This document shows positions 10,889-21,069 of a DNA stretch of 32,777 nt, piece after piece (positions within the stretch are counted from its first letter, which is position 1; each line of letters begins with the position of its first letter). The notes under the pieces were generated by a model, which saw only the letters and a program-made list of their open reading frames with translations, was not told the origin of the DNA and did not search any database. The position numbers were made by a program, and so were the translations under genes. Location of the stretch: NCBI GenBank assembly GCA_013151435.1, contig JAADIH010000061.1, positions 1-32,777 of the forward strand. The letters run 5' to 3'. Origin of the DNA: Alphaproteobacteria bacterium. GTDB taxonomy: Bacteria; Pseudomonadota; Alphaproteobacteria; Caulobacterales; Parvularculaceae.

Positions 10889-11655
10889 AACGGCGAGGAT
10901 TTTTAACAAGCGCTACGTCGGCGTTGTTCATGCTTCCCATCACAGCCAGAGCTGTTAGCGGGGCCATTGCCACTGGCGGTGACCGGTTTCGCATTGGCGA
11001 CCAGGAATTTATCTTATCGGATATTCGCGCGCCTTCAGCCTATGTGCTCGGGAAAACCCAGGCGCCTTTTTTTACGCAAGCAATGGCGCATCTCCAGGGT
11101 TTCATAGAGACAACAAACTTAGAGATTGAAGACACAGCGCCAAAAACCCGGTGGAACGCGCGCGTGGTGAAAGCCTTTGGTTTTGGCGTCAAGGTAACAC
11201 TGCAAGAACAGATGCTGGCGATTGGCGCGGCGCGTGTGGCCCCTCAAACAGATGATCACGCCTTTATCGATCATTTACTGGAAGTGGAGCGCAAAGCGCG
11301 TGAAGGCGGTAGAGGCATGTGGGCGCTGGCAGCATATAAGATTGTTGATGCGCTCAATGCTAATGCCGCGATTGACGGATATCATGTGGTTGAAGGGATC
11401 GTCGTCAGTGCGCGAGCGACAAGAAGCCGGTTTTACTTAAACTTTGGAGATGATTACCGCACGGACTTTACGGCCAGCGCCAAATCCTCTCTTTATCGTC
11501 GATGGCTTCGCGATGAGTTTGATCTGGCGGCGCTTGAGGGCGCAAAGATACGAGTTCGCGGATTTGTGGTGGATATCAACGGTCCTTCAATCGACCTCAC
11601 GCACCGTCGTCAGATAGAATTTTCTGACCCCATGAAGGTTGGGGTCAGAAAATAA
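10885..11655 (+). CDS. SNase-like (thermonuclease-fold) protein, Tat-type signal, probably catalytically inactive
   Basis: N-terminal MKRRGFLTSATSA (RRxFL); GDRFRIGDQEFILSDIRAPS aligns with the SNase GD...RLxxIDxPE region; LLEVERKAREGGRGMW matches the SNase C-terminal helix pattern. ATGA overlap with pbpC. Confidence 0.75.
   Translation: MKRRGFLTSATSALFMLPITARAVSGAIATGGDRFRIGDQEFILSDIRAPSAYVLGKTQAPFFTQAMAHLQGFIETTNLEIEDTAPKTRWNARVVKAFGFGVKVTLQEQMLAIGAARVAPQTDDHAFIDHLLEVERKAREGGRGMWALAAYKIVDALNANAAIDGYHVVEGIVVSARATRSRFYLNFGDDYRTDFTASAKSSLYRRWLRDEFDLAALEGAKIRVRGFVVDINGPSIDLTHRRQIEFSDPMKVGVRK
11619..11653. terminator. Perfect 13-bp hairpin, likely bidirectional terminator between the SNase-like gene and carD
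   Basis: ATTTTCTGACCCC (11619-11631), loop ATGAAGGTT, GGGGTCAGAAAAT (11641-11653); A/T tracts at both outer edges. Confidence 0.8.
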
Positions 11656-11683
11656 TCTAATTTACGGGAAGGCGGCTCAAAAG

Positions 11684-12799
11684 TTAGGCTGCGTCGTTTT
11701 TCTCAGCCTCAGCTTCAGCCGCTGCTGCGGCCGCTGCTGCTGTAGCTGCTGCGGCAGCAGATGCCGCTGCAGCTTTTTTCTGGAGCGTAGAATCCAGCTC
11801 TTCGATTGCTTTGCCGAGGTCAACTTTGCGCACAGCAGCGACTTCTCTCGCCATACGGTCAAGGGCGGCTTCAAAAAGCTGGCGTTCAGAGTAGCTTTGT
11901 TCCGGTTGATCACCTGCCCGGAAAAGGTCACGGACGACTTCTGCAACGAGTTTGATGTCACCGGAATTGATCTTGGCATCATACTCCTGGGCGCGTCGGC
12001 TCCACATGGTACGCTTGATGCGGGCGCGCCCTTTCAGCGTATTAATGGAGTCTTTGATGGCTTTATCGCTGGAAAGCGGGCGCATTCCGGCAAGCTTGGC
12101 TTTACCGGTGGGGACGCGCAGCCTCATCTTTTCTTGTTCGAAATTGATGACGAATAACTCGATGGATATGCCTGCGACTTCTTGCTTCTCCAGCTTGACG
12201 ATTTTGCCAACGCCATGGGCCGGATAAACCACCTGGTCATGGACTTTAAAGTCCTGTTTGGCATCGGTGGAGGCTTCAAGATTTTTTGAAGCCTTGGCGT
12301 CCGCTTGCGGTGTTTCCTTTGGCGGTGTGTGGGTTGGCACGGGGATCGAAGCGGCAACAGTGGTTTTGCGCGGCGCCTGACCAACATGTTTTGGTTTCGG
12401 CTTTGGCTTTAACATGGCGGCGATACGTTCTTTTGCCGCTTTGGTTTCCTTTGCAGATTTCGGCGGCACTGTTCTTACAGCTTTTTTCTTTTTCGCCGTT
12501 TTTTTAGCTGCGGCTTTTTTTGCGGGCGCTTTCTTGGGCACAGCTTTCTTGGCTGCGGCCTTTTTCGCCGGTGCTTTTTTTACCGTAGGTTTTGCCGCTG
12601 TGGTCTTCTTGGCTGTCTTTTTCGCCGCGGCTTTTTTTGCAGGCGTTTTCTTGGCTGCGGCCTTCTTTGGCGCTGCTTTCTTTGGGGTCGCCTTCTTCGC
12701 AGGCGCCTTTTTTACGGCTTTGGCTTTAGCGGGCGCCGCCTTTTTGGCTGGAGCTTTTTTTTGAGTTGTTTTGGCTTTGGTCGCTTTTTTCGTCGCCAT
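11684..12799 (-). CDS. carD: CarD/CdnL-family RNA polymerase-binding regulator with H1-like K/A/P-rich N-terminal tail and Ala-rich C-terminus
   Basis: CarD core [50 protein letters not shown]...[19 protein letters not shown]. The first ~110 aa are [13 protein letters not shown]-type repeats; the C-terminus is [29 protein letters not shown]. Confidence 0.95.
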   Translation of the reverse strand: MATKKATKAKTTQKKAPAKKAAPAKAKAVKKAPAKKATPKKAAPKKAAAKKTPAKKAAAKKTAKKTTAAKPTVKKAPAKKAAAKKAVPKKAPAKKAAAKKTAKKKKAVRTVPPKSAKETKAAKERIAAMLKPKPKPKHVGQAPRKTTVAASIPVPTHTPPKETPQADAKASKNLEASTDAKQDFKVHDQVVYPAHGVGKIVKLEKQEVAGISIELFVINFEQEKMRLRVPTGKAKLAGMRPLSSDKAIKDSINTLKGRARIKRTMWSRRAQEYDAKINSGDIKLVAEVVRDLFRAGDQPEQSYSERQLFEAALDRMAREVAAVRKVDLGKAIEELDSTLQKKAAAASAAAAATAAAAAAAAEAEAEKNDAA

Positions 12800-13114
12800 G
12801 AGTATGTTTTATCTTTCTGCCTGACGCCCGCTATCTGCTGGGCGCTAATGGATGGTTCGGACTGGGGCCGTTATTTCCCGCCAAACGAGCTGGGTCGCAA
12901 CTGGCATGACGCCTTCATGCAATCTGTCCATGGAGGCTTGATGCCCGCTGAGTTGGGCTGTTTAAAAGTCTTATTTTTCAGGTGGTTGCTGATGTTTCCT
13001 AAAGCCTTAGCGAGGACAGCTCGCCGCGTCAAAATCTGATATTCAGCGGACATCATAGCATAAAATATCACCCGGCGCCACATCTGGCAGACGGGGGCCG
13101 ACGGGAGGCTGGTT

Positions 13115-13453
13115 TTAAGAGCCCTCGCCAGGCTTCTCACTAAAATATTTATCGAGCTTACCCTTTTCCTCAGCGAATTTATCGGCTTCGGGGAGGGGGT
13201 CCATCTTCTGGGTGATATTAGGCCATGTGGCAGCGAATTTGGTGTTGAGCTCAACCCATTTGTCAACATTGCCCTCGGTATCGGGGAGGATCGCTTCAAT
13301 GGGGCATTCAGGCTCGCAAACGCCGCAATCGATACATTCGTCGGGGTGAATAACCAGCATATTCTCACCCTCGTAGAAGCAATCTACCGGGCATACCTCG
13401 ACGCAATCGGTGTATTTGCATTTGATGCATGCGTCAGTCACTACATAAGTCAT
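13115..13453 (-). CDS. fdxA: Ferredoxin, FdxA type (7Fe-8S)
   Basis: [51 protein letters not shown] cluster-binding pattern, with the C-terminal extension typical of FdxA. Confidence 0.97.
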   Translation of the reverse strand: MTYVVTDACIKCKYTDCVEVCPVDCFYEGENMLVIHPDECIDCGVCEPECPIEAILPDTEGNVDKWVELNTKFAATWPNITQKMDPLPEADKFAEEKGKLDKYFSEKPGEGS

Positions 13454-13465
13454 GTTTAAGCGCTC

Positions 13466-13496
13466 CTAGAGCATTTCCTCGCGAAGTGGGAACCGA
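13466..13496 (+). repeat. Partial (left-end) copy of the mosaic intergenic repeat
   Basis: ctagagcatttcctcgcgaagtgggaaccg matches the left end of copies at 21694 and 26876 (ctagagcatttccgagcgaagtggg / ...tggaaaccgg). Confidence 0.6.
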
Positions 13497-13718
13497 GCTT
13501 TGCCTTTATCTACTGGCTTACGCCCTGGACGCAAGCATGTGTTTGGCGATAATTCCTTAGCTTTATTCAAGTGTCTGACCGAAAACTTGGCAAAAGACGA
13601 AAAGCGGTTACAGGCAGACGTTCATACACCACAAAACGGGCTGGCCAGACACTTATTCTTTTGGTTTAGAGCCGGAGACATATGAATTCTTTGAAGCGAA
13701 CGTCTGATGATCAGCGCC

Positions 13719-14189
13719 TTAACGCTTTTCAGGACTTTTCGGTTGGGCACTAAGACGCGCCGCAACGCGGGCTCTTGCGGCGCCGCTATCGCGGTCCTCT
13801 ACATAGATCAGGCCGCAAATTCTGCGGATCAGCGTGTCTTCAAACGGGTCGCGGTCTCCGTCAGAGAGAACGATTTCCCAGAGCTGCTCGATAAAGGCGA
13901 TTTTGTCATCTCCGGACATCTCTTTGGCGGTTTTCGTATAGCGCTGAATGTCGAGGGCGTTTGCCTGGGTTTCTTCAGCTTCTGCGCGCAAGGTTTTTAC
14001 TTCGTCGGGCGACAGGGAAAATTTTGCCGCTAGAAATTTGTCGATGATTGCAATTTCATGGTCTTCATATTTTTCATCGGCGCGGGCGGCTTCAACGAAC
14101 AGCGTCGCCAGGGCGAGCTGCATAGGGTCGGTGGTGTTGGCTGCCGCTTCGGGCTGTTTGTCGTTGTTACCAAATAATTTCTTAAACAT
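13719..14189 (-). CDS. TerB-family (tellurite resistance/DjlA N-terminal-like) protein
   Basis: 156 aa; ALATLFVEAARADEKYEDHEIAIIDKFL...IAFIEQLWEIVLSDGDRDPFEDTLIRRICGLIYV is TerB-like. Confidence 0.85.
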   Translation of the reverse strand: MFKKLFGNNDKQPEAAANTTDPMQLALATLFVEAARADEKYEDHEIAIIDKFLAAKFSLSPDEVKTLRAEAEETQANALDIQRYTKTAKEMSGDDKIAFIEQLWEIVLSDGDRDPFEDTLIRRICGLIYVEDRDSGAARARVAARLSAQPKSPEKR

Positions 14190-14212
14190 AGATGCCTCTT
14201 AAAAGGGTTGAG

Positions 14213-14632
14213 TTAGGTAGTTTTTAGCGCATCCAGAGCGCGGCGGTCTTTTTTTGTCGGGCGTCCGGAGCCAGCCTCTCGTCCGAATGGATCAATATGG
14301 CGTTCTGGTTTAGGCGGTAGTGGTGGAGATTGATCCTCATACAGCATTTGCGCCTCGGTGGCGGGGCCGCGACGCTTAGCGAGGCTCAAAATGTTGATGA
14401 TGCATGCATGCTCATTTCTCGAAAATACTAATATGTCGCCCGGGCGGATCAGAAAACTTGGCTTCTTAATGCGCATGACAATCTCAGTGCGAGTGAGACG
14501 AATAGAGCCGTCGGAAATAAATTTAGCAGCGATAGAGCGGGTTTTAAAAAAGCGGGCGCACCATAGCCATCGGTCAATACGTTGGGCGCTCGGATCAGAG
14601 ACATCGACATCAGCGCCATTGGCGATTGTCAT
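14213..14632 (-). CDS. RNA-binding S4 domain protein (HslR/Hsp15-like)
   Basis: QRIDRWLWCARFFKTRSIAAKFISDGSIRLT...IRPGDILVFSRNEH. Start overlaps the helicase stop (14629-14632). Confidence 0.92.
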   Translation of the reverse strand: MTIANGADVDVSDPSAQRIDRWLWCARFFKTRSIAAKFISDGSIRLTRTEIVMRIKKPSFLIRPGDILVFSRNEHACIINILSLAKRRGPATEAQMLYEDQSPPLPPKPERHIDPFGREAGSGRPTKKDRRALDALKTT

Positions 14633-17600
14633 TCAGCCTTCTCGGCAGCTTTTTTGGCGGTGTTGCTTTGTGATTTCGAAAGCTCGCTCTTTAAGCCCGC
14701 AAGAACTGCGAAGGGCGAATTTGGATCAGCCTTTTTCTCGCGATGCGGTTGGCGGCGCGGTTTAGATGAGTGGTCGCGATTTTGTGGACCGCCTTTGCCT
14801 TTTTTATGGCGAGTATTGCGCTCTGACTTGTTCGACTGTTCGCCAGATTTCGCCTTATGGTTCGTCTTTGGTCGATGAGCAGGCTTGCGCGGGGCAGGGC
14901 GCCAGAGCGCAAGTTCTACTTCTTCTACGGGCGTTTCACCGGTTTCAGATTGTTCAGTAGCGGCGTCAACAGAGGTTGGAGCGGGCGGCATTGCCTCACC
15001 TGATTGAACTACTTCCGTTTGTACTTCAACGGGAACAGTTTGGTTTGCCGCTCCATCTGGCTTTGCTTCTGCAGATTGATTGTTCTCCGCTCCATCGTTA
15101 GCCGCTTGTGGCGCCACAGCTGGTTCAGATATTTCGTTCGGCTTTTCTGAAACTGAAACATCACTCGCTTGGACGTTTTCCGCTTCAGGAATGGGTGCCG
15201 TTACTTCTACAGTTTTTGCCTTATCTGCTTCGGTCGTCACAGCTTCAGGCTTTGCGTCAAGAGTTTCCGGTGTGGGGGCTTTAGCGGCGGGCTTTCGTTT
15301 GACAATGTTTTTTCTAAAGCCGAGGGAGCGCAAGATCGCCTCGAAGTCTTCGCCGGAACACCCGACCAGTGACATCATTTGCGAGGTTGCTTCAAAGCCT
15401 TCGCGCATATTCGCCTCGTTGCGCGCGGTTCGAACAAGCCCGGCAAGCCGCTCAAGCATATCGATGCGCACGGCTCGTTGACCCGAAGGGCGGTAGCCGG
15501 CGGCATAATAATAAGCATGTGGAAGTTTTTCAGTCATCTCAATTGAGACCAGGCCAGCTTTTGGCGGTGGGGCGTCGCTCGGGTGTTTTTCTGTCCACAA
15601 GGCCCAAAGCATTGTCAGGAGACGCGCGGGTGCAGGTTTTAATAATGCTGGCATATGCAGCGTATATTCGCCAAAACGCATGCCGATTTTGCGCAGCTTT
15701 GAGCGCTCATTTTGATCGATCTGTTTTAGATCGTCACCGAACTGGACTCGGGAGGTCGCGCCGAAATTCTCAACGACACGATAAGCCACCCCCTTGGTGA
15801 TACCCTGTAGGCCTCGTTCGCTTTCGTCATTTGCCCCGGTCTGGAGCTTGATCAACGGCCCGAGCAGGCCTTCAATTTTTGCTGCGACAAAATCTTTCAG
15901 GCGGTCTTCCACCCTGCCACGCATGTTGGGTGTAATGTCGTTCTGCCCGGAGATGATGACATCGGGGCGCAATGCTGCGGGCCCTTTCACGAGCTTTGCC
16001 ACTTGCGCAGAGCGCCACCAGACGGTTGCATCATCGGCGAGGGTCAGCTCATCCGAATCCGCATTGGCCAGCGCCGCAGCGCGCGCCGCCAGGACTGGGC
16101 GCAGCGCTTTTTCGCCTGCATTGCGCAAAGATTTTGCCTCGGCGCCCGACGCACGCGGATCGACGATAAACTCAAAACCCAAAAGGCGGCCGATGAATTG
16201 GCCTTCCACAATCACTTCTCCATTTTCGGTGACGCCAGCCAATAATGGCTCATCATCCTTTAGCCGTTTCAGCAAAGTTGATGTGCGCCGGTCAACAAAA
16301 CGTTGCGTTAGTTTATCATGCAACGCATCCGATAACTTGTCTTCTATCGCGCGTGCACGCTCTTGCCAATAAGGGGCATTTTCAAGCCATGCGGTGCGGT
16401 GAGAAAGATAGGTCCAGGTGCGAATATGGGCAATGCGCGAGGAAAGCGCATCGATATCTCCGTCAAACCGATCAAGACTTTCTATATGGGAGTGCAAAAA
16501 TGCATCACTGATCCGTCCCTCATTCATCAATAGAAGGTAGAGATCGCCAAGGAGCAGCGAATGTCGGTCCATGGCGATTTTTCTAAAGTCAGGGATCTGG
16601 CAAATGTCCCAAAGGGTTGAGAGGGCGGCGCCCCCAGTTGCTATTGAGCGAATTTCTGGGCGCGCGACCAGGCGATGCAATGCATCCTCGTCGTCGGCGC
16701 GTCGGGCGCGATGGAATTCCCGTCGCTCCGGCCGTATCGCCAATGCGTTGAGGAGGGCCGGGATGGATGAAAAATCCACATGTTCTGATCGCCATTGCAA
16801 TGCTGTTACGGGATCAAATTCATGCTCTTCAATTGCGCGGACGAGATCTTCATCAAGGGGACGGCAATCTACGGTGACGCCAAATGTGCCATCGCGGATA
16901 TGGCGCCCAGCCCGTCCGGCAATCTGGGCCATTTCTGCGGGCCTTAGATCACGGGTAGCGCGACCATCAAATTTACGCTTTGCGGCGAAGGCCACATGGT
17001 CAATATCCATATTCAGCCCCATGCCGATCGCATCGGTGGCCACAAGAAAATCAACTTCGCCCGATTGATAAAGCTCGGCCTGGGCGTTGCGTGTGCGTGG
17101 GGAGAGCGCCCCGAGGATGACGGCGGCGCCCCCTCTCTGTCTGCGGATCAATTCGGCGATGGTGTAAACGGCGTCTGACGAGAAGGCGACGATCGCTGTA
17201 CGGCGGGGCAGGCGCGTGACTTTCTTCGGTCCCGTATAAGTGAGTGTTGAAAACCGTTCCCGTGCAAGGAACTGAATATCGCGAAACAAGCGCTGTAGAA
17301 TGGGCCGCATGGTGTCGGAGCCGAGAAACAGTGTTTCCGAAATCCCTCGCGCATGGAGTATGCGTGAGGTAAAGACACGGCCGCGTTCTGGATCAGCTGC
17401 GAGTTGAACCTCGTCAATCGCAAGGAATTCAACTTTGCGCTCCAGTGGCATGGCCTCGACGGTCGCCACCCAATAACGGGCATTTGGTGGGATGATTTTT
17501 TCTTCGCCGGTAACCAGGGCGACTTCGCGGGGGCCGCGCATCTCGACAATGCGGTCATAGATCTCTCGGGCGAGGAGGCGCAGGGGTAGGCCGATCATCC

Positions 17601-17754
17601 CTGAGCGATGGGCGAGCATCCGCTCCAGCGCGTAGTGAGTTTTGCCCGTATTGGTGGGGCCCAGCACTGCAGTTATGCGCCCACCGCCAGCGGGAGAGTG
17701 ATTGTCAAAAGATAGGTAAGAGGACAAGGGGATATGGGGATCTGGATGCTGCAA
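14629..17754 (-). CDS. SUV3-like DExH/D RNA helicase with long low-complexity basic C-terminal tail
   Basis: Walker A GPTNTGKTHYALERM, motif II AIDEVQ, motif VI QIAGRAGRHIRDGTFG. Last ~200 aa are E/P/A-rich then K/R/H/N-rich. Confidence 0.95.
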   Translation of the reverse strand: MQHPDPHIPLSSYLSFDNHSPAGGGRITAVLGPTNTGKTHYALERMLAHRSGMIGLPLRLLAREIYDRIVEMRGPREVALVTGEEKIIPPNARYWVATVEAMPLERKVEFLAIDEVQLAADPERGRVFTSRILHARGISETLFLGSDTMRPILQRLFRDIQFLARERFSTLTYTGPKKVTRLPRRTAIVAFSSDAVYTIAELIRRQRGGAAVILGALSPRTRNAQAELYQSGEVDFLVATDAIGMGLNMDIDHVAFAAKRKFDGRATRDLRPAEMAQIAGRAGRHIRDGTFGVTVDCRPLDEDLVRAIEEHEFDPVTALQWRSEHVDFSSIPALLNALAIRPERREFHRARRADDEDALHRLVARPEIRSIATGGAALSTLWDICQIPDFRKIAMDRHSLLLGDLYLLLMNEGRISDAFLHSHIESLDRFDGDIDALSSRIAHIRTWTYLSHRTAWLENAPYWQERARAIEDKLSDALHDKLTQRFVDRRTSTLLKRLKDDEPLLAGVTENGEVIVEGQFIGRLLGFEFIVDPRASGAEAKSLRNAGEKALRPVLAARAAALANADSDELTLADDATVWWRSAQVAKLVKGPAALRPDVIISGQNDITPNMRGRVEDRLKDFVAAKIEGLLGPLIKLQTGANDESERGLQGITKGVAYRVVENFGATSRVQFGDDLKQIDQNERSKLRKIGMRFGEYTLHMPALLKPAPARLLTMLWALWTEKHPSDAPPPKAGLVSIEMTEKLPHAYYYAAGYRPSGQRAVRIDMLERLAGLVRTARNEANMREGFEATSQMMSLVGCSGEDFEAILRSLGFRKNIVKRKPAAKAPTPETLDAKPEAVTTEADKAKTVEVTAPIPEAENVQASDVSVSEKPNEISEPAVAPQAANDGAENNQSAEAKPDGAANQTVPVEVQTEVVQSGEAMPPAPTSVDAATEQSETGETPVEEVELALWRPAPRKPAHRPKTNHKAKSGEQSNKSERNTRHKKGKGGPQNRDHSSKPRRQPHREKKADPNSPFAVLAGLKSELSKSQSNTAKKAAEKAE

Positions 17755-17920
17755 GGTCTATTATATAAGAGTCGTGGTTAAAGGCTCAATCTCTGGGCGC
17801 AAATTGCTTGACGCCCCGGCGCGCCTCGGTTAAGGGACGCGGCTCAATTTAAGATTTCAGATTTGGGTGTCGCGGCCTCAGATTTCAGCGCGTTCCCTCT
17901 CAAAATGCAAGGCTAGACAG

Positions 17921-18199
17921 ATGGCGCGCCGCTGTGAATTATCGGGTATTGGTCCCCAATCCGGGCACAATGTTTCCCACGCTAAAAACAGAACCAAGCG
18001 GCGCTTTTTGCCAAATCTGTGCAATGTTACCCTGCATTCTGAAAAACTCGACCAGGGCTTTAAATTCCGCATTGCCGCCGCTGCGCTGCGGACGATTGAC
18101 CATGTGGGTGGGCTCGACGCCTATCTGGTGAAGGCCGATGACACTCAATTGTCGTCGAATGCCTTGAAAGTTAAGCGGAAACTCGCCAAAGCTTCCTAA
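17921..18199 (+). CDS. rpmB: 50S ribosomal protein L28
   Basis: [36 protein letters not shown]. The track start at 17867 is too far upstream; ATG 17921 gives the canonical N-terminus. Confidence 0.96.
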   Translation: MARRCELSGIGPQSGHNVSHAKNRTKRRFLPNLCNVTLHSEKLDQGFKFRIAAAALRTIDHVGGLDAYLVKADDTQLSSNALKVKRKLAKAS

Positions 18200-18250
18200 G
18201 GGCTGTCGCGATTCCTGATTCGACCGGCCCGAAAATTAAGGACTGGCGAT

Positions 18251-18955
18251 ATGGAAGCCACGGCCGCCGTCGAACGGCGCCAGCCTAGAGAAACGGCCCT
18301 TCAGCGTCTCGCCCGCCAAATAGGCGAGTTTGGTTTGGCGCTCGGCCGCCTGGCTCTCCTGGCCGTGGTCCTCACACCAATTCTTTTGGTTTCTTTCCTG
18401 ACAATCGACTTGCCAGTGCATGCCCTGGATGGGCTGTTTGGCGCTGATGCTGCGCTAAAGCCATCCAACTGGCTCACGCGCGGTGGCTTTGTGATGGCGT
18501 TTGCGCCGTTCATCGCAATACTGTTCGCTCGCAAATATGGTGGGGACGAAGCTTCGCGGGTGGTCACAGCAGCATGGGGGTTGGCGGCGTTAGCGGTTTT
18601 TGCAGAGCTATCCTATCTGACGCCGACGCTAGTAGAGGGTGACATGCCCTCGGTCCGCTTTACGGTTGTATTCGTTTCGAGCGCCATGGCCGGGCAATAT
18701 TTTGCCGCCAGCGCCTATGACATTTTACGGGGTGGCTTACGGTGGTGGCGCGCGCCGTTGATTGCGGCCCTTAGCAGCTATGTGGTTCAGGGATTGATCT
18801 ATTTTCCCGGCGTTTATCTTGGCGCCAGCGACCCGTGGCTAAATTGGATGGTTGGTGACTTTGCCATCAAGGCGGCGATCGCGCTTGGCTTTTTACCCGT
18901 CTACGCAGCCCTTCGAAAAACCTTCAAACCTAAGGGCGGCTATGGCGGCGGCTGA
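18251..18955 (+). CDS. VUT-family (YhhQ-like, queuosine precursor-type) membrane transporter
   Basis: Six-TM-like profile; FVSSAMAGQYFAASAYDILR and SSYVVQGLIYFPGVYLG...NWMVGDFAIKAAIALGFLPVYAALRK resemble the VUT family. Confidence 0.65.
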   Translation: MEATAAVERRQPRETALQRLARQIGEFGLALGRLALLAVVLTPILLVSFLTIDLPVHALDGLFGADAALKPSNWLTRGGFVMAFAPFIAILFARKYGGDEASRVVTAAWGLAALAVFAELSYLTPTLVEGDMPSVRFTVVFVSSAMAGQYFAASAYDILRGGLRWWRAPLIAALSSYVVQGLIYFPGVYLGASDPWLNWMVGDFAIKAAIALGFLPVYAALRKTFKPKGGYGGG

Positions 18956-18956
18956 A

Positions 18957-18985
18957 TAAAAAAACGCCCGCTCAGCAGCGGGCGT
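18957..18985 (-). terminator. Rho-independent terminator for the minus-strand PEP-CTERM-like gene
   Basis: ACGCCCGCT-CAGC-AGCGGGCGT (18964-18985). On the minus strand the hairpin is followed by an uninterrupted T-tract (complement of aaaaaaa at 18958-18964). Confidence 0.85.
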
Positions 18986-19027
18986 GATCTTGCTTAACAT
19001 GCGGCGGAACGCCGTATGAATAATCTA

Positions 19028-19771
19028 TTAAGCTTTCTTTTTGGTGCGGCCTGCAAAACCAAGGCCCATAACACCACTCAGCATCAAGATAAGAGCGCCT
19101 GGAATCGGCACTTCAGCAACAGTGATTGTCGCAATCAACACGGCATTGTTGGTCATCCGCTCAATTGTTTCAAAAGTGGATACGATGTCATCACCAACTT
19201 TGAAGCCGAGGATCGCGATTGTGTAAAGAACGCCGTCTACAAGGAAGTCCTCTGACAGATTGTTGTTCGTAACGGTGACGAGATCGGCGCAGCCATTGAC
19301 GTTGACGCCAGACCCATTCGCACCGCCATTAGCGCATGGATTTGCGTTGTTTGGCGTTTCAAAATGTGAGAAATCGAACATGAAATTTCGCGATCCCTGA
19401 TCGACACCGTTTATCGCGATATCGATTGCAACATTTAGCGTTGCTGAGCTCAGCGATGTGCCTGTGATTGGGTTGTTCAGATGGCTGAATGTGCCAAGCG
19501 TGACTTGCTGGTTTGGCGGTGCGTTGACGCTAAAGTCTCCTGCTGCGAGGAAATCATAGCCGCTTTGTCCGGCATTTGTGGCCGGTGTTCCCCAGCGCAT
19601 GGACGGGTTCGCTGAGTTATTGTTGGAAATAGTAATACCTGTTGCCGGGCTAATATCAGTCCAACTGGCGGTAATGTTTGAAAAGCTGACAGGAGTCGCG
19701 AGTGCCGCGCCAAATACGCCAAGGCTGGCTGCGCACAGCACAGACGTGGCCAGTTTTGAGAAAATACGCAT
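19028..19771 (-). CDS. THxN-family-like PEP-CTERM/VPxPxA-CTERM secreted protein
   Basis: Signal peptide; GTFSHLNNPITGTSLSSATL (THxN-like); C-terminal sorting tail VPIPGALILMLSGVMGLGFAGRTKKKA. Confidence 0.82.
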   Translation of the reverse strand: MRIFSKLATSVLCAASLGVFGAALATPVSFSNITASWTDISPATGITISNNNSANPSMRWGTPATNAGQSGYDFLAAGDFSVNAPPNQQVTLGTFSHLNNPITGTSLSSATLNVAIDIAINGVDQGSRNFMFDFSHFETPNNANPCANGGANGSGVNVNGCADLVTVTNNNLSEDFLVDGVLYTIAILGFKVGDDIVSTFETIERMTNNAVLIATITVAEVPIPGALILMLSGVMGLGFAGRTKKKA

Positions 19772-20001
19772 GAAGAGTCCCCGGTTGATACACTATACTA
19801 AGGCGGCGCCTATCCCAATCGATGGGAGTGGCTCGTGCCTTAAGCTTTGCAATAACCAGACCAAACGGTTAATTTTAATATTTGTTTATGGTAAATATAT
19901 CCGTAGACGCACAATTTATGAAAATGCATATATACAGCATAACCAACACCCCGAGTGGATGTGGGTTGGTAAATTAGATCACCCTCTGGGGAATATTATG
20001 G

Positions 20002-21009
<1,008 letters not shown>

Positions 21010-21069
21010 TTATACGTTTTGGCTGTTAGTAGCGCCATTGTCGATCAATCCCATTACTGCACTTCTTAG

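Noticed and set aside
11639-12157. 172-aa + strand ORF with Cys/Arg-rich N-terminus
   Set aside because: Antisense to carD; the Cys/Ser/Arg run comes from the poly-GCN alanine tract in another frame.
12414-12764. ORF of 116 aa on + strand, extremely F/A/V-rich (looks like a membrane protein)
   Set aside because: It is the antisense of the K/A-rich carD tail; AAG/GCC repeats read backwards give F/A. Composition artefact.
12480-12790. Repetitive region considered as a CRISPR or minisatellite array
   Set aside because: No uniform repeat/spacer periodicity; explained by codons of the AKKAAxKK protein repeats.
13500-13685. 61-aa ORF between fdxA and the TerB-like gene
   Set aside because: Short, no convincing RBS, no recognisable motif; probably noncoding.
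13719-14189. TerB-like gene as part of a tellurite/stress (ter) or defence operon
   Set aside because: Isolated single TerB domain in a housekeeping cluster; no other ter or defence genes nearby.
15794-16372. 192-aa + strand ORF opposite the helicase
   Set aside because: Antisense to a clearly coding helicase, low-complexity S/R-rich, no family resemblance.
18200-18250. preQ1-type riboswitch upstream of the VUT/YhhQ-like gene
   Set aside because: Only about 50 nt between rpmB and the gene, and no preQ1-I/II consensus was recognisable.
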